From assembly GCA_037138055.1 (NCBI GenBank), contig JBAXJB010000041.1, positions 1 through 10,804 of the forward strand: a stretch of 10,804 bases of DNA, given 5' to 3'. The notes under the pieces were generated by a model. That model saw only the letters and a list, made by a program, of their open reading frames with translations. It ran no database searches and was not told the DNA's origin. Position 1 is the first letter of the stretch. Every line of letters starts with the position of its first letter. The DNA is from CAITNM01 sp037138055. GTDB taxonomy: Bacteria; Pseudomonadota; Alphaproteobacteria; Paracaedibacterales; CAITNM01. Made by a program: the position numbers and the translations under genes. This document shows, piece after piece, positions 1 through 5,895 of the stretch.

Positions 1-1
1 T

Positions 2-67
2 CAGCCTGAAGTAACATCCAGCTCCTATCAAGCAGAAGAACATGTTGAATTTCCTCTTGCCTTTTAG
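2..67 (+). CDS. Possible 3' end of an upstream gene (very short, uncertain)
   Basis: A frame is open from the left edge for 21 codons and ends in TAG at 65-67. It reads as a plausible polar C-terminus (QPEVTSSSYQAEEHVEFP, then LAF). The stop lies inside the copied rpsF leader repeat, so the last residues would come from repeat sequence. An open run this short is easily due to chance. No family is recognisable and nothing upstream can be seen. Confidence 0.18.
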   Translation, partial: QPEVTSSSYQAEEHVEFPLAF

Positions 68-93
68 CCTTTTAGCCTTTTCCTTACTATAAA
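65..93 (+). promoter_or_regulatory. Putative promoter of the methyltransferase-like gene
   Basis: The -10 candidate TATAAA is at 88-93, identical to the one in front of rpsF. In the rpsF copy TTGCCT sits 17 bases upstream. Here the same TTGCCT (57-62) is 25 bases away because of an extra 8-base unit. At the correct 17-base spacing this copy offers TAGCCT (65-70), one base different from TTGCCT. The promoter is inferred from spacing and similarity only. Confidence 0.45.
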
Positions 94-116
94 TGTAAGC
101 TACAAGTAAGGTCCTT

Positions 117-139
117 GCTTCCTAAAGCGTTTAGGAAGC
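117..139 (+). promoter_or_regulatory. Leader hairpin, copy 1 (perfect 10-bp stem)
   Basis: Bases 117-126 and 130-139 form a perfect 10-bp inverted repeat around the loop GCG, with CCTAAA pairing TTTAGG at its core. It lies in the predicted 5' untranslated leader, about 30 bases before the ribosome binding site. No U-run follows, so it is not a simple terminator. The equivalent hairpin in front of rpsF has one mismatch. By position it could be a ribosomal-protein autoregulatory structure, but I do not see the CCG element expected of the known S6:S18 leader motif. Confidence 0.5.
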
Positions 140-182
140 TGGGGATTGTTTTATGTACTCATCCACAAGGAGAAAGTTTAAT

Positions 183-1127
183 ATGCATCGAACTTCCAAA
201 TTTTTTTTAAGTTTTTTAATAGGAGTATTACTAATGAGTAGCGTGGGCAATGCGGCAACAACAGAAGATAATTGTTTGATTTCTCATAAGATCACTGCAT
301 CTTTAGATCTGCAAGTAGATGAAGCAAAGGCTCGAATTCACGCTTTTCAAGGAACAGAGCTATCAAAAGAAGAAATGTGCTCAATGCTTGATCAATTACT
401 AGATCATCCCATTGGGAAAGAAGTATTTATGTGTAAGGGATTAAATGGTAAAAACACTCAATTCCTTATAGATGGGGCTCTAGATGAAACAAACACAATT
501 ATCAGATGGTTATGTGATAAAGCTCCCGCTGTTCTTGCAACGCGAGAGCGTTTTGGAATTTTCCAGCTAGAACTACAAAAACGGTTAGATAACAATGTGC
601 ATTCTGCCTCAATTCCTTGCGGCACTATGAATGATTTGCTGAGACTAAATATAGCAGGTAAAAGCGACATATGCTTCACCGGCATTGATTTAGATCCAGA
701 GTCACTAATATTAGCCGCTCAAAAAGCCGAAGAAAAAGGATATCAAGAAATATGTAACTTCAGCAAAACTGATGCTTGGAGTCTTGCAAGTTTTGTAAAT
801 ATGTTCAATTTAGTCGCTTCTAACGGGCTCAATATTTACGTAAAAGAAGATGCTAGAGTTGTTGAGCTTTACAAGGAATTTTTCAAGATTTTAAAATGTG
901 GAGGGACATTAGTAACTAGTTTTCTTACACCTCCTACTCTAGTTAGTGAAGATGCTATAAAACAACGTATTTTGTTCGGAACGATTATTGGTGTTGGCTG
1001 GCAGAACTTTCGAACAGAAGATCTAACACGTGCACAACTTACTGAAGCTGGATTTATTGATATTGAAGTTATTTATGATTCTCAAAGAATGTTTCCTACA
1101 GTGACTGCTAAAAAACCAGAAGCATAA
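183..1127 (+). CDS. Exported class I SAM-dependent methyltransferase-like protein
   Basis: The predicted protein has 314 residues. Residues 1-24 look like a Sec signal peptide: HRTSK, then a hydrophobic core FFLSFLIGVLLMSSV, then a possible cut after GNA. The rest resembles a class I (Rossmann) methyltransferase. A motif-I-like segment SIPCGTMNDLL is at 143-153, the acidic end of strand 2 is GIDLD (167-171), a KTDAW segment is at 196-199, a motif-IV-like FNLVASNGLNIYV is at 208-220, and KCGGTLVTSFL is at 238-248. Motif I is unusual, with PCG in place of the common GxGxG. I recall similar PCG-containing methyltransferases from Legionella-type bacteria. The start at 183 is chosen over an in-frame ATG at 153 because AAGGAG (167-172) lies 10 bases before it, the signal peptide begins there, and it aligns exactly with the rpsF start in the repeat. 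The methyl acceptor is unknown. The combination of an export signal with a SAM-dependent fold is odd. Confidence 0.7.
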   Translation: MHRTSKFFLSFLIGVLLMSSVGNAATTEDNCLISHKITASLDLQVDEAKARIHAFQGTELSKEEMCSMLDQLLDHPIGKEVFMCKGLNGKNTQFLIDGALDETNTIIRWLCDKAPAVLATRERFGIFQLELQKRLDNNVHSASIPCGTMNDLLRLNIAGKSDICFTGIDLDPESLILAAQKAEEKGYQEICNFSKTDAWSLASFVNMFNLVASNGLNIYVKEDARVVELYKEFFKILKCGGTLVTSFLTPPTLVSEDAIKQRILFGTIIGVGWQNFRTEDLTRAQLTEAGFIDIEVIYDSQRMFPTVTAKKPEA

Positions 1128-1163
1128 AACATTGTTAGGATCTCAGGACCTTCAAAATTGCTC

Positions 1164-1192
1164 TTGCCTTTTAGCCTTTTTCTTACTATAAA
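1164..1192 (+). promoter_or_regulatory. Putative rpsF operon promoter
   Basis: TTGCCT (1164-1169) and TATAAA (1187-1192) are separated by 17 bases, close to a sigma-70-type housekeeping promoter. The -10 hexamer plus one T is exactly flanked by the inverted arms CTTAC (1182-1186) and GTAAG (1194-1198), and a second GTAAG occurs at 1206-1210. Transcription would start near 1199, giving a leader of about 80 bases. There is no terminator-like hairpin between the upstream gene and this promoter, so read-through is also possible. Confidence 0.55.
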
Positions 1193-1215
1193 TGTAAGCT
1201 ACAAGTAAGGTCCTT

Positions 1216-1238
1216 GCTTCCTAAAGCGTTTAGGCAGC
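1216..1238 (+). promoter_or_regulatory. rpsF leader hairpin (possible ribosomal-protein autoregulatory element)
   Basis: Bases 1216-1225 can pair with 1229-1238 around the loop GCG, with one T-C mismatch (1219/1235). The CCTAAA/TTTAGG core is unchanged from the copy at 117-139. In other bacteria, leaders of operons encoding S6 and S18 can be bound by the S6:S18 complex. This hairpin is in the right place for such a role, but the defining bulged CCG of the described motif is not visible, so the function is inference. Confidence 0.4.
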
Positions 1239-1281
1239 TGGTGCTTGTTTTAAGTACCCATCCATAAGGAGAAAGTTTAAT

Positions 1282-1713
1282 ATGCAGCGTTTCTATGAAA
1301 CAATTTTCATTGCACGCCAAGACATTACCGCTAACCAGGTAGAAGCATTGGCAAAGCAATATACAAACGTCATTAAAGAATTTGACGGAGAAGTTACAAA
1401 AACAGAATTTTGTGGCCTTCGTAATTTAGCCTACAAAATCAAAAAAAATCGCAAGGGTCATTACGTTCTAATGAACATCGCTGTAAAGTCTGATGGAATC
1501 AAAGAAATGGAACGTCAAATGAAAATCAATGAAGATGTACTTCGTCATTTGAGCGTACGCGTTGATGAACTCGACAATGCACCATCTGCTTTAATGCAAA
1601 ATCGCGGTTTCCGTGAAGATGTTGTTCGTGAAGAAGTTCGCCCAGATGTTGTTGCTACCGAAGTTGTCGCAGAGACAGTAACGGAAGAATCAACAACAGA
1701 ACCAACAGCGTAA
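1282..1713 (+). CDS. rpsF: 30S ribosomal protein S6
   Basis: S6 binds S18 in the platform of the small ribosomal subunit. The N-terminus MQRFYETIFIARQDIT and the core segments CGLRNLAYKIKKNRKGHYVLMN and DVLRHLSVRVDEL are typical of bacterial S6. The protein is 143 residues, with the globular domain ending near residue 100. It is followed by an acidic, valine- and glutamate-rich tail (DVV, EVR, EVV, ETV), as is common for S6 C-terminal extensions. AAGGAG lies 10 bases before the ATG. It is the first gene of the S6-S18-DUF2232-L9 operon, and rpsR follows after a 10-base gap. Its promoter and leader are duplicated upstream of the preceding gene. Confidence 0.97.
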   Translation: MQRFYETIFIARQDITANQVEALAKQYTNVIKEFDGEVTKTEFCGLRNLAYKIKKNRKGHYVLMNIAVKSDGIKEMERQMKINEDVLRHLSVRVDELDNAPSALMQNRGFREDVVREEVRPDVVATEVVAETVTEESTTEPTA

Positions 1714-1723
1714 AGGATTCAAA

Positions 1724-1990
1724 ATGTCAGATTATATTGAAGAAGGCGAAAATCTAAAGCCAAGCGTACGTAAGCAATTTTTCCGTCGTCGTAAAAGCTG
1801 CCCTTTCACAGGCCAAAATGCCATGAAAATTGACTACAAAGATACTCGTATCCTTGTGAAGTTTGTGTCAGAACGCGGCAAAATGATGCCAAGCAGAATA
1901 ACTGCAGTTTCCATAAAGAAACAACGTTTGCTCGCTGTTGCTGTTCGTCGTGCACGTTTCTTGGCTCTAATGCCATACGTAAATGGCTAA
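1724..1990 (+). CDS. rpsR: 30S ribosomal protein S18
   Basis: S18 is the partner of S6 on the 30S platform. The 88-residue protein has the family core: RRRKSCPF (21-28), then KIDYKDTRILVKFVSERGKMMPSRIT, then the basic C-terminal segment KKQRLLAVAVRRARFLALMPY. Length and motifs are normal. AAAGGA precedes the ATG at close range. Its last 8 bases overlap the start of the DUF2232 gene, which suggests translational coupling. A strong hairpin begins 23 bases after its stop codon. Confidence 0.98.
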   Translation: MSDYIEEGENLKPSVRKQFFRRRKSCPFTGQNAMKIDYKDTRILVKFVSERGKMMPSRITAVSIKKQRLLAVAVRRARFLALMPYVNG

Positions 1991-2894
1991 AGACGACATA
2001 CCACTTATTATTAAGGGCGGCGCTTTGTGCGCTGCCCTTTCTTTTATGGCGCTATTTATTCCTATTCCAGGGATAGTATTTCATTACTTTGCTCTAATGC
2101 CCATTTTTTATGTTGGAATCTGCTTGGGAATTAGAAGCTATTTATTAGCAATCAGTATCCCTTTGCTGGGCTACCTTGTTTTGCTGGGCCCAGTAGGCAT
2201 AGGTGTTTTTGGCATCACTCTATTCGCCCCATCAATAACAGTTTTATATTGGCATTTTTTAAAAAACAAAAACACATACAAATTTTCATCAACAGATATT
2301 TTGCACCTATTATCAAGCAGGTTTTTAGCCTTAACTGCTGTTGGATTCGGTTATTTAAAATTAACCAACAGTGATATGCTTGACCAGCAAGCCAAACAAA
2401 TTAAAGAAATTTTTAAACTCATGAAAATACCTATGTCTCCTGATTCATTCGTAGAGATTCTCCCAGGAATGCTTGCCTTCTTTATGCTTTTAATAATCTG
2501 GATGAATTTTCAAATGGCTTACTCATTGGCATTAAAATCGAATAAATCTATTCGCAAACCAACCATTAAACAAAATATATTTTTGCCACCTGTGTGGGAT
2601 ATTACCCTGGTTACATCCCTATGGCTAATCATTGCGAATCATCTATTTATTGATTCACCACTGCTTGGTGTTTTTAGCCACGCAGCCATGTGCATTTGCG
2701 CCTTTCCTTTGTTTATTGACGGCCTTGAAATTGCTCAACTTATGGCAAGATCATATCAACTTCCACGCTACGCAACAGTAATTTTCATAGTGCTAACATT
2801 TTTACTTGTCTGGCCAATGATTTTTGTAGTAGTGTTAGGGCTTGTAGAGCCATTATATGGCCTTAAGAAGAAGTATTACTCAAAATTTAATTAG
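1983..2894 (+). CDS. DUF2232-family integral membrane protein
   Basis: The protein has 303 residues, mostly hydrophobic, with about eight predicted membrane spans (approximate residues 10-30, 32-50, 52-70, 72-95, 108-125, 160-182, 205-245 and 262-293). Its position between rpsR and rplI is where alphaproteobacteria commonly carry a DUF2232 (YybS-like) protein, and that context is the main reason for the call. The biochemical function is unknown. The ATG overlaps the end of rpsR by 8 bases and has no clear ribosome binding site, consistent with coupling to S18 translation. An 11-bp terminator-like hairpin lies within codons 11-19, so transcription into this gene and rplI may be attenuated. A downstream start at 2046 (residue 22) would avoid the hairpin but would cut into the first membrane span. 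Confidence 0.75.
   Translation: MAKDDIPLIIKGGALCAALSFMALFIPIPGIVFHYFALMPIFYVGICLGIRSYLLAISIPLLGYLVLLGPVGIGVFGITLFAPSITVLYWHFLKNKNTYKFSSTDILHLLSSRFLALTAVGFGYLKLTNSDMLDQQAKQIKEIFKLMKIPMSPDSFVEILPGMLAFFMLLIIWMNFQMAYSLALKSNKSIRKPTIKQNIFLPPVWDITLVTSLWLIIANHLFIDSPLLGVFSHAAMCICAFPLFIDGLEIAQLMARSYQLPRYATVIFIVLTFLLVWPMIFVVVLGLVEPLYGLKKKYYSKFN
2013..2045 (+). terminator. Terminator-like hairpin inside the 5' end of the DUF2232 gene
   Basis: Bases 2013-2023 (AAGGGCGGCGC) pair with 2029-2039 (GCGCTGCCCTT). The 11-bp stem has one G-T wobble, the loop is TTTGT, and TCTTTT follows at 2040-2045. It is far more GC-rich than its surroundings. It starts 23 bases after the rpsR stop codon and is translated as part of the DUF2232 protein. 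It may act as a partial terminator or attenuator that lowers expression of the DUF2232 protein and L9 relative to S6 and S18, or as a 3' end protector. Confidence 0.55.
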
Positions 2895-2905
2895 GAGCTC
2901 AAACC

Positions 2906-3421
2906 ATGTTGAAGCGTAAAATGCAAGTAATTCTAATGGAGCGCGTCGAAAAATTAGGGCAAATGGGGCAAATTGTTGCCGTAGCTCCTGGTTATGCGCG
3001 TAACTATTTGTTACCAAATAAAAAAGCACAACGTGCTACAAAAGAAAATATGGCTCAGTTTGAAGTGAAAAAAGCTCAACTGGAAGCTACAAACCTTAAG
3101 CAACGTCAAGATGCTGAATATGTAGCGAAGTCAATGGAAGGCACGCAAATTATTATCATTCGCCAAGCGAGTGAAGTTGGTCAATTGTATGGATCAGTTC
3201 GTAGCCGTGATATTTCTGAAGGTTTAACAAAAGGTGGTTTCACTGTTGATAAATCACAAATTATTATCACAACTCCAATCAAGAATTTAGGTGTTCACAC
3301 AGTTTTTGTTTCATTACACCCTGAAGTGCGCGCGCCAATTAGTCTTATTATCGCTCAATCTGAAGAAGAAGCAGCGCTAAAAGCAAAAAAAGCTGACGCA
3401 GAAGAAGCACCAGCTGCTTAA
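2906..3421 (+). CDS. rplI: 50S ribosomal protein L9
   Basis: L9 binds 23S rRNA near the base of the L1 stalk. The 171-residue protein has the classic N-terminal domain: MQVILMERVEKLGQMG (6-21), then VAPGYARNYLLPNKKA (27-42). A charged connecting helix follows at about 45-75, then the C-terminal domain with QLYGSVRSRDI. It ends in an Ala/Glu/Lys-rich tail longer than that of E. coli L9. AGGAG (2893-2897), overlapping the stop of the previous gene, lies 8 bases from the ATG at 2906. This favours 2906 over the internal ATG at 2921, although the latter matches the usual L9 N-terminus. It is the last gene before the terminator at 3451-3474. Confidence 0.97.
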   Translation: MLKRKMQVILMERVEKLGQMGQIVAVAPGYARNYLLPNKKAQRATKENMAQFEVKKAQLEATNLKQRQDAEYVAKSMEGTQIIIIRQASEVGQLYGSVRSRDISEGLTKGGFTVDKSQIIITTPIKNLGVHTVFVSLHPEVRAPISLIIAQSEEEAALKAKKADAEEAPAA

Positions 3422-3450
3422 GTCTAAATGCTAAATTAAAATTAAAAACT

Positions 3451-3474
3451 GGTCGCTGCAAAGCGGCCTTTTTT
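3451..3474. terminator. Bidirectional intrinsic terminator between rplI and murJ
   Basis: GGTCGCT (3451-3457) pairs with AGCGGCC (3462-3468) around a GCAA tetraloop, followed by six T on the plus strand (3469-3474). On the minus strand the same hairpin is followed by AG and then TTTTT. It therefore can end both the rplI operon and the convergent murJ operon. Confidence 0.88.
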
Positions 3475-3487
3475 CTTGAGCATATCT

Positions 3488-3527
3488 AAACGGCAGCTAT
3501 CAATAAAAGTAGCTAAACCCCGTTTTT
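3488..3527 (+). terminator. Secondary hairpin at the murJ 3' end (possible back-up terminator)
   Basis: AAACGG (3488-3493) can pair with CCGTTT (3520-3525), and the inner arms AGCTA (3495-3499) and TAGCT (3510-3514) can also pair. A run of five T (3523-3527) overlaps the right arm and follows it on the plus strand. It overlaps the last codons of murJ on the other strand. It could catch read-through from rplI. It is weaker and less regular than the hairpin at 3451-3474. Confidence 0.3.
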
Positions 3528-5033
3528 CTTATATCGGCATCCTGTCATTAGGCAGGCTTTATAAATTCCCCCATAGGTTAGAATGCCGATACCAACCAGC
3601 CCCACAACATAGATAGCTTCATTAATAAATGAACTAGGGCAACGCACCTGCAATTGCAGTTGATAAACAACCCCGCCCATGCAAGAACTTGCTAAAAGCA
3701 CATAAGCTAAATCATGAAAAAATGCTTTACTTAAGTGAATCATCGATTTTTGAGATAATTTCCACGCCAACAACCCAGCCTGCACCCATGCAGCCAAGCC
3801 TGTGGCCAATGCCATGCCCACGTGCAAAAATGGTCCGATTAACAATAGGTTGAGAGCCAAATTCACCCCAACCGTAATCATGCCAATTTTTAAGGGAGTT
3901 TTTGTATTTTGCTTTGCAAAGAACCCAGTCGTAAAAACTTTACTTAAAGTATATGCGGGTAACCCAATCACAAATGCTGCCAAAGCTGGCGCTGTGGCAT
4001 CAACATGCACCGTAGAAAAGCTCCCGTGGCCATATATTAGGTCAATAATAGGATAGGATAAAACAATTAGCCCAATTGCAGACGGAATGCTCAATCTTAA
4101 CCCTAGCGAGAGTGCTTTTTCCTGCAAACTAATTGCCTCATCCTGATTGCCGGTGCGCAGTGCTTTTGAGAGACTTGGCAGTAATGCTGTCCCAATAGCT
4201 ACTCCAAAAATTGATAATGGCAACTGATTAAGCCTATCTGCATAGTACAAATAGGAAAGTGATCCTGTCTGTAAAGTCGAAGCAAGCATCATATCAACAA
4301 AAATATTGATTTGCATCACTCCAGCACCAATTGCGCCAGGCACCATCAACTTTAAAATTTTAGAAACTGAAGAATTTAAAACGGGCATTTGTAATCGTAA
4401 ACCGAACCCTTGCTTGCGCGTCACAAAGTACAACCATAAAAACTGTACAATTCCAGCAAGAATAACCCCAACGCACAAAGCAAAACCAGGCTCTTTAACT
4501 GTTAGTAACAAAGCCCCTATCATGAAAAGATTCAGTAGAACAGGAGTTGCCGCAGCTGCAGCAAAACGATCCAGCGAATTCAAAATTCCAGATAATAATG
4601 CAGCTAAAGAAATAAACAAAATATATGGAAACGTTATGCGCGTAAACTCAATTGCATATTGAAGCCTATCAGGAGTATTGCAAAATCCCGGCGCTATTAA
4701 ATGAATTATTGTAGGAGTAAATAGCACAACCAAAATAACAAATGCGCACAAAACTAAGGTTAGCCAGCTAAAAACTTGATTAGCAATTTCATTTGCTTTT
4801 TCTTTGCCTTCGCTAGCAAGAACGCCAGCAAATTCAGGTACAAAGGCCGCATTAAATGCACCTTCTGCAAAAAAACGCCTAAAGAAATTAGGAAATTTGA
4901 AAGCTACAATAAATGCATCTGCAACAACGCTCGCCCCTAGAAAATGGCTCATTAGCATTTCACGTAATAAACCAAAAATTCGGCTTACTGAGGTTAACCC
5001 TCCTACTGTTACAATAGCTTTTCCTAAATGCAC
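3513..5033 (-). CDS. murJ: Lipid II flippase MurJ
   Basis: MurJ moves lipid II across the inner membrane for peptidoglycan synthesis. The 506-residue protein is hydrophobic throughout and of normal length for the MurJ/MviN family (about 14 spans expected). The N-terminus aligns residue for residue with E. coli MurJ: S17-R18, R24, D39 in ADAF, N49, R52, and E57 in FAEGAF are all present. These include the arginines and aspartate of the central cavity. Further on, YYADRLNQLPLSIFGVAIGTALLPSLS is split across two family-typical segments. The start is GTG at 5033. An in-frame stop lies just upstream and no ATG is available, and a weak AGGT lies 6 bases before it. It is the last gene of the minus-strand operon, 34 bases after the NlpD-like gene. 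Confidence 0.96.
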   Translation of the reverse strand: MHLGKAIVTVGGLTSVSRIFGLLREMLMSHFLGASVVADAFIVAFKFPNFFRRFFAEGAFNAAFVPEFAGVLASEGKEKANEIANQVFSWLTLVLCAFVILVVLFTPTIIHLIAPGFCNTPDRLQYAIEFTRITFPYILFISLAALLSGILNSLDRFAAAAATPVLLNLFMIGALLLTVKEPGFALCVGVILAGIVQFLWLYFVTRKQGFGLRLQMPVLNSSVSKILKLMVPGAIGAGVMQINIFVDMMLASTLQTGSLSYLYYADRLNQLPLSIFGVAIGTALLPSLSKALRTGNQDEAISLQEKALSLGLRLSIPSAIGLIVLSYPIIDLIYGHGSFSTVHVDATAPALAAFVIGLPAYTLSKVFTTGFFAKQNTKTPLKIGMITVGVNLALNLLLIGPFLHVGMALATGLAAWVQAGLLAWKLSQKSMIHLSKAFFHDLAYVLLASSCMGGVVYQLQLQVRCPSSFINEAIYVVGLVGIGILTYGGIYKACLMTGCRYKKNGV

Positions 5034-5067
5034 TAAATTACCTAACTAAAAGTGACTCCTGTTATTC

Positions 5068-5895
5068 CTAGCCTAATCCAGCAATAAGTGACGCTGGGTC
5101 AATTGGTTGCTTATCAATTCCTCGAATTTGCAAATTCAGCTGAGGTTGAGGGACATTACCCGTTGATCCTATTGTTCCAATTTTAGACCCAGCAGAAACA
5201 ACAGCATCTTGTTTTACAGCAATGCTATTAAGGTGCGCATAGGTTGAAATCTTACCATCTCCATGCTTAATCATAATCATATTGCCGTAGCCCTCAGCTT
5301 TTGAACCTGCATATTTAACAACACCATCAGATATAGCTTTAACAGGAACTCCTTTTGGTGCAGCAATATTGATACCTTTGTTAAAACTGCCGTCTGGTTG
5401 TTGTCCAAAGGTTTTTACAACATTACCTTGTACTGGAGAAACATAACCTCCTGAATGCGCTACAGGTTGACTCATAGGCATTTGTGACTGCGATGAATGC
5501 ATAAGATCAGACGTTGGCATTTCACCCGGAAGCTGTTGATCACCAACATTTAACCCATCTGACTGCACTTGCCCAAGATCATCTAAAGGCTTCACTGTAA
5601 TATCATCAGCCAGACGTTTCTCATCTTGCTTATTACGCGCCTTTAAAAGTAAACGCTGTCCTGGCACAAGCATGACACCTTCACTTAGCTTATTAAGCTT
5701 TAAAAGCTCTTGTGGGGCTACACTAAATTTTCTCGCGACAGAAGCAACTGTGTCACCAGCTTTTACAAGGTAATAATCGCTTTTGATAGGAGCTGGTTTT
5801 GATTTTTTCATAGATGTAACAACTTCAGCAGGTTGCTCATTTGTTGCGCAGCTCGTAAGCAGTAACAAAGCCACACATGCTAGTATATTCTTCAT
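5068..5895 (-). CDS. NlpD-like lipoprotein with LysM and degenerate LytM (M23) domain
   Basis: The 275-residue protein begins with a lipoprotein signal and lipobox LTSC (Cys16). A LysM peptidoglycan-binding domain follows at about 41-84 (YYLVKAGDTVASVARKFSV, then VPGQRLLL). After a Gln/Ser/Met-rich linker comes an M23 LytM domain at about 150-270. The metal-site residues are lost: the usual HxGxD segment reads NKGIN (Asn172, Asn176), and the final HLH reads QLN (252-254). Only His221 in YAHL remains. It is therefore probably not a peptidase but an activator of periplasmic N-acetylmuramoyl-L-alanine amidases at the septum, as for E. coli NlpD and EnvC. It directly follows surE with an ATGA overlap. 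surE and nlpD are also close together in E. coli. Confidence 0.88.
   Translation of the reverse strand: MKNILACVALLLLTSCATNEQPAEVVTSMKKSKPAPIKSDYYLVKAGDTVASVARKFSVAPQELLKLNKLSEGVMLVPGQRLLLKARNKQDEKRLADDITVKPLDDLGQVQSDGLNVGDQQLPGEMPTSDLMHSSQSQMPMSQPVAHSGGYVSPVQGNVVKTFGQQPDGSFNKGINIAAPKGVPVKAISDGVVKYAGSKAEGYGNMIMIKHGDGKISTYAHLNSIAVKQDAVVSAGSKIGTIGSTGNVPQPQLNLQIRGIDKQPIDPASLIAGLG

Larger units (their letters stand above)
54..187 (+). repeat. Direct repeat copy 1: duplicated rpsF promoter/leader/start region
   Basis: This stretch matches 1161-1286 with 7 mismatches over 126 aligned bases, plus one extra 8-base unit (ttttagcc) in this copy. The match covers the putative promoter, a leader hairpin, the AAGGAG ribosome binding site, the spacer and the start codon, and ends just inside the coding sequence. 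Identity stops where the two proteins begin to differ. Because the other copy serves rpsF, this one is best read as a duplicated ribosomal-protein control region now serving the methyltransferase-like gene. Confidence 0.93.
1161..1286 (+). repeat. Direct repeat copy 2: native rpsF promoter/leader/start region
   Basis: This is the partner of the repeat at 54-187. It lies immediately in front of rpsF and includes its promoter candidate, leader hairpin, AAGGAG (1266-1271) and ATG (1282). It is presumed to be the original because it drives the conserved gene. The spacing between the copies is about 1.1 kb, so recombination between them would remove exactly the methyltransferase-like gene and leave one leader in front of rpsF. 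Confidence 0.93.

Noticed and set aside
153..182. Upstream in-frame ATG that would add ten residues to the methyltransferase-like protein
   Set aside because: The repeat shows that 183 corresponds exactly to the rpsF start, AAGGAG lies between 153 and 183, and the signal peptide begins at 183.
458..685. Minus-strand open frame inside the methyltransferase-like gene
   Set aside because: It lies wholly within a better supported gene on the other strand and has no family features or ribosome binding site.
1128..1160. Possible terminator between the methyltransferase-like gene and the rpsF promoter
   Set aside because: The bases (AGGATC, GGACCTT) do not form a proper stem and no T-run follows, so no terminator is supported.
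3802..5049. Three plus-strand open frames (3802-4056, 4306-4662, 4804-5049) opposite murJ
   Set aside because: They are antisense to murJ, whose motifs align with E. coli MurJ across the N-terminus. The translated sequences look like shadow reading frames.
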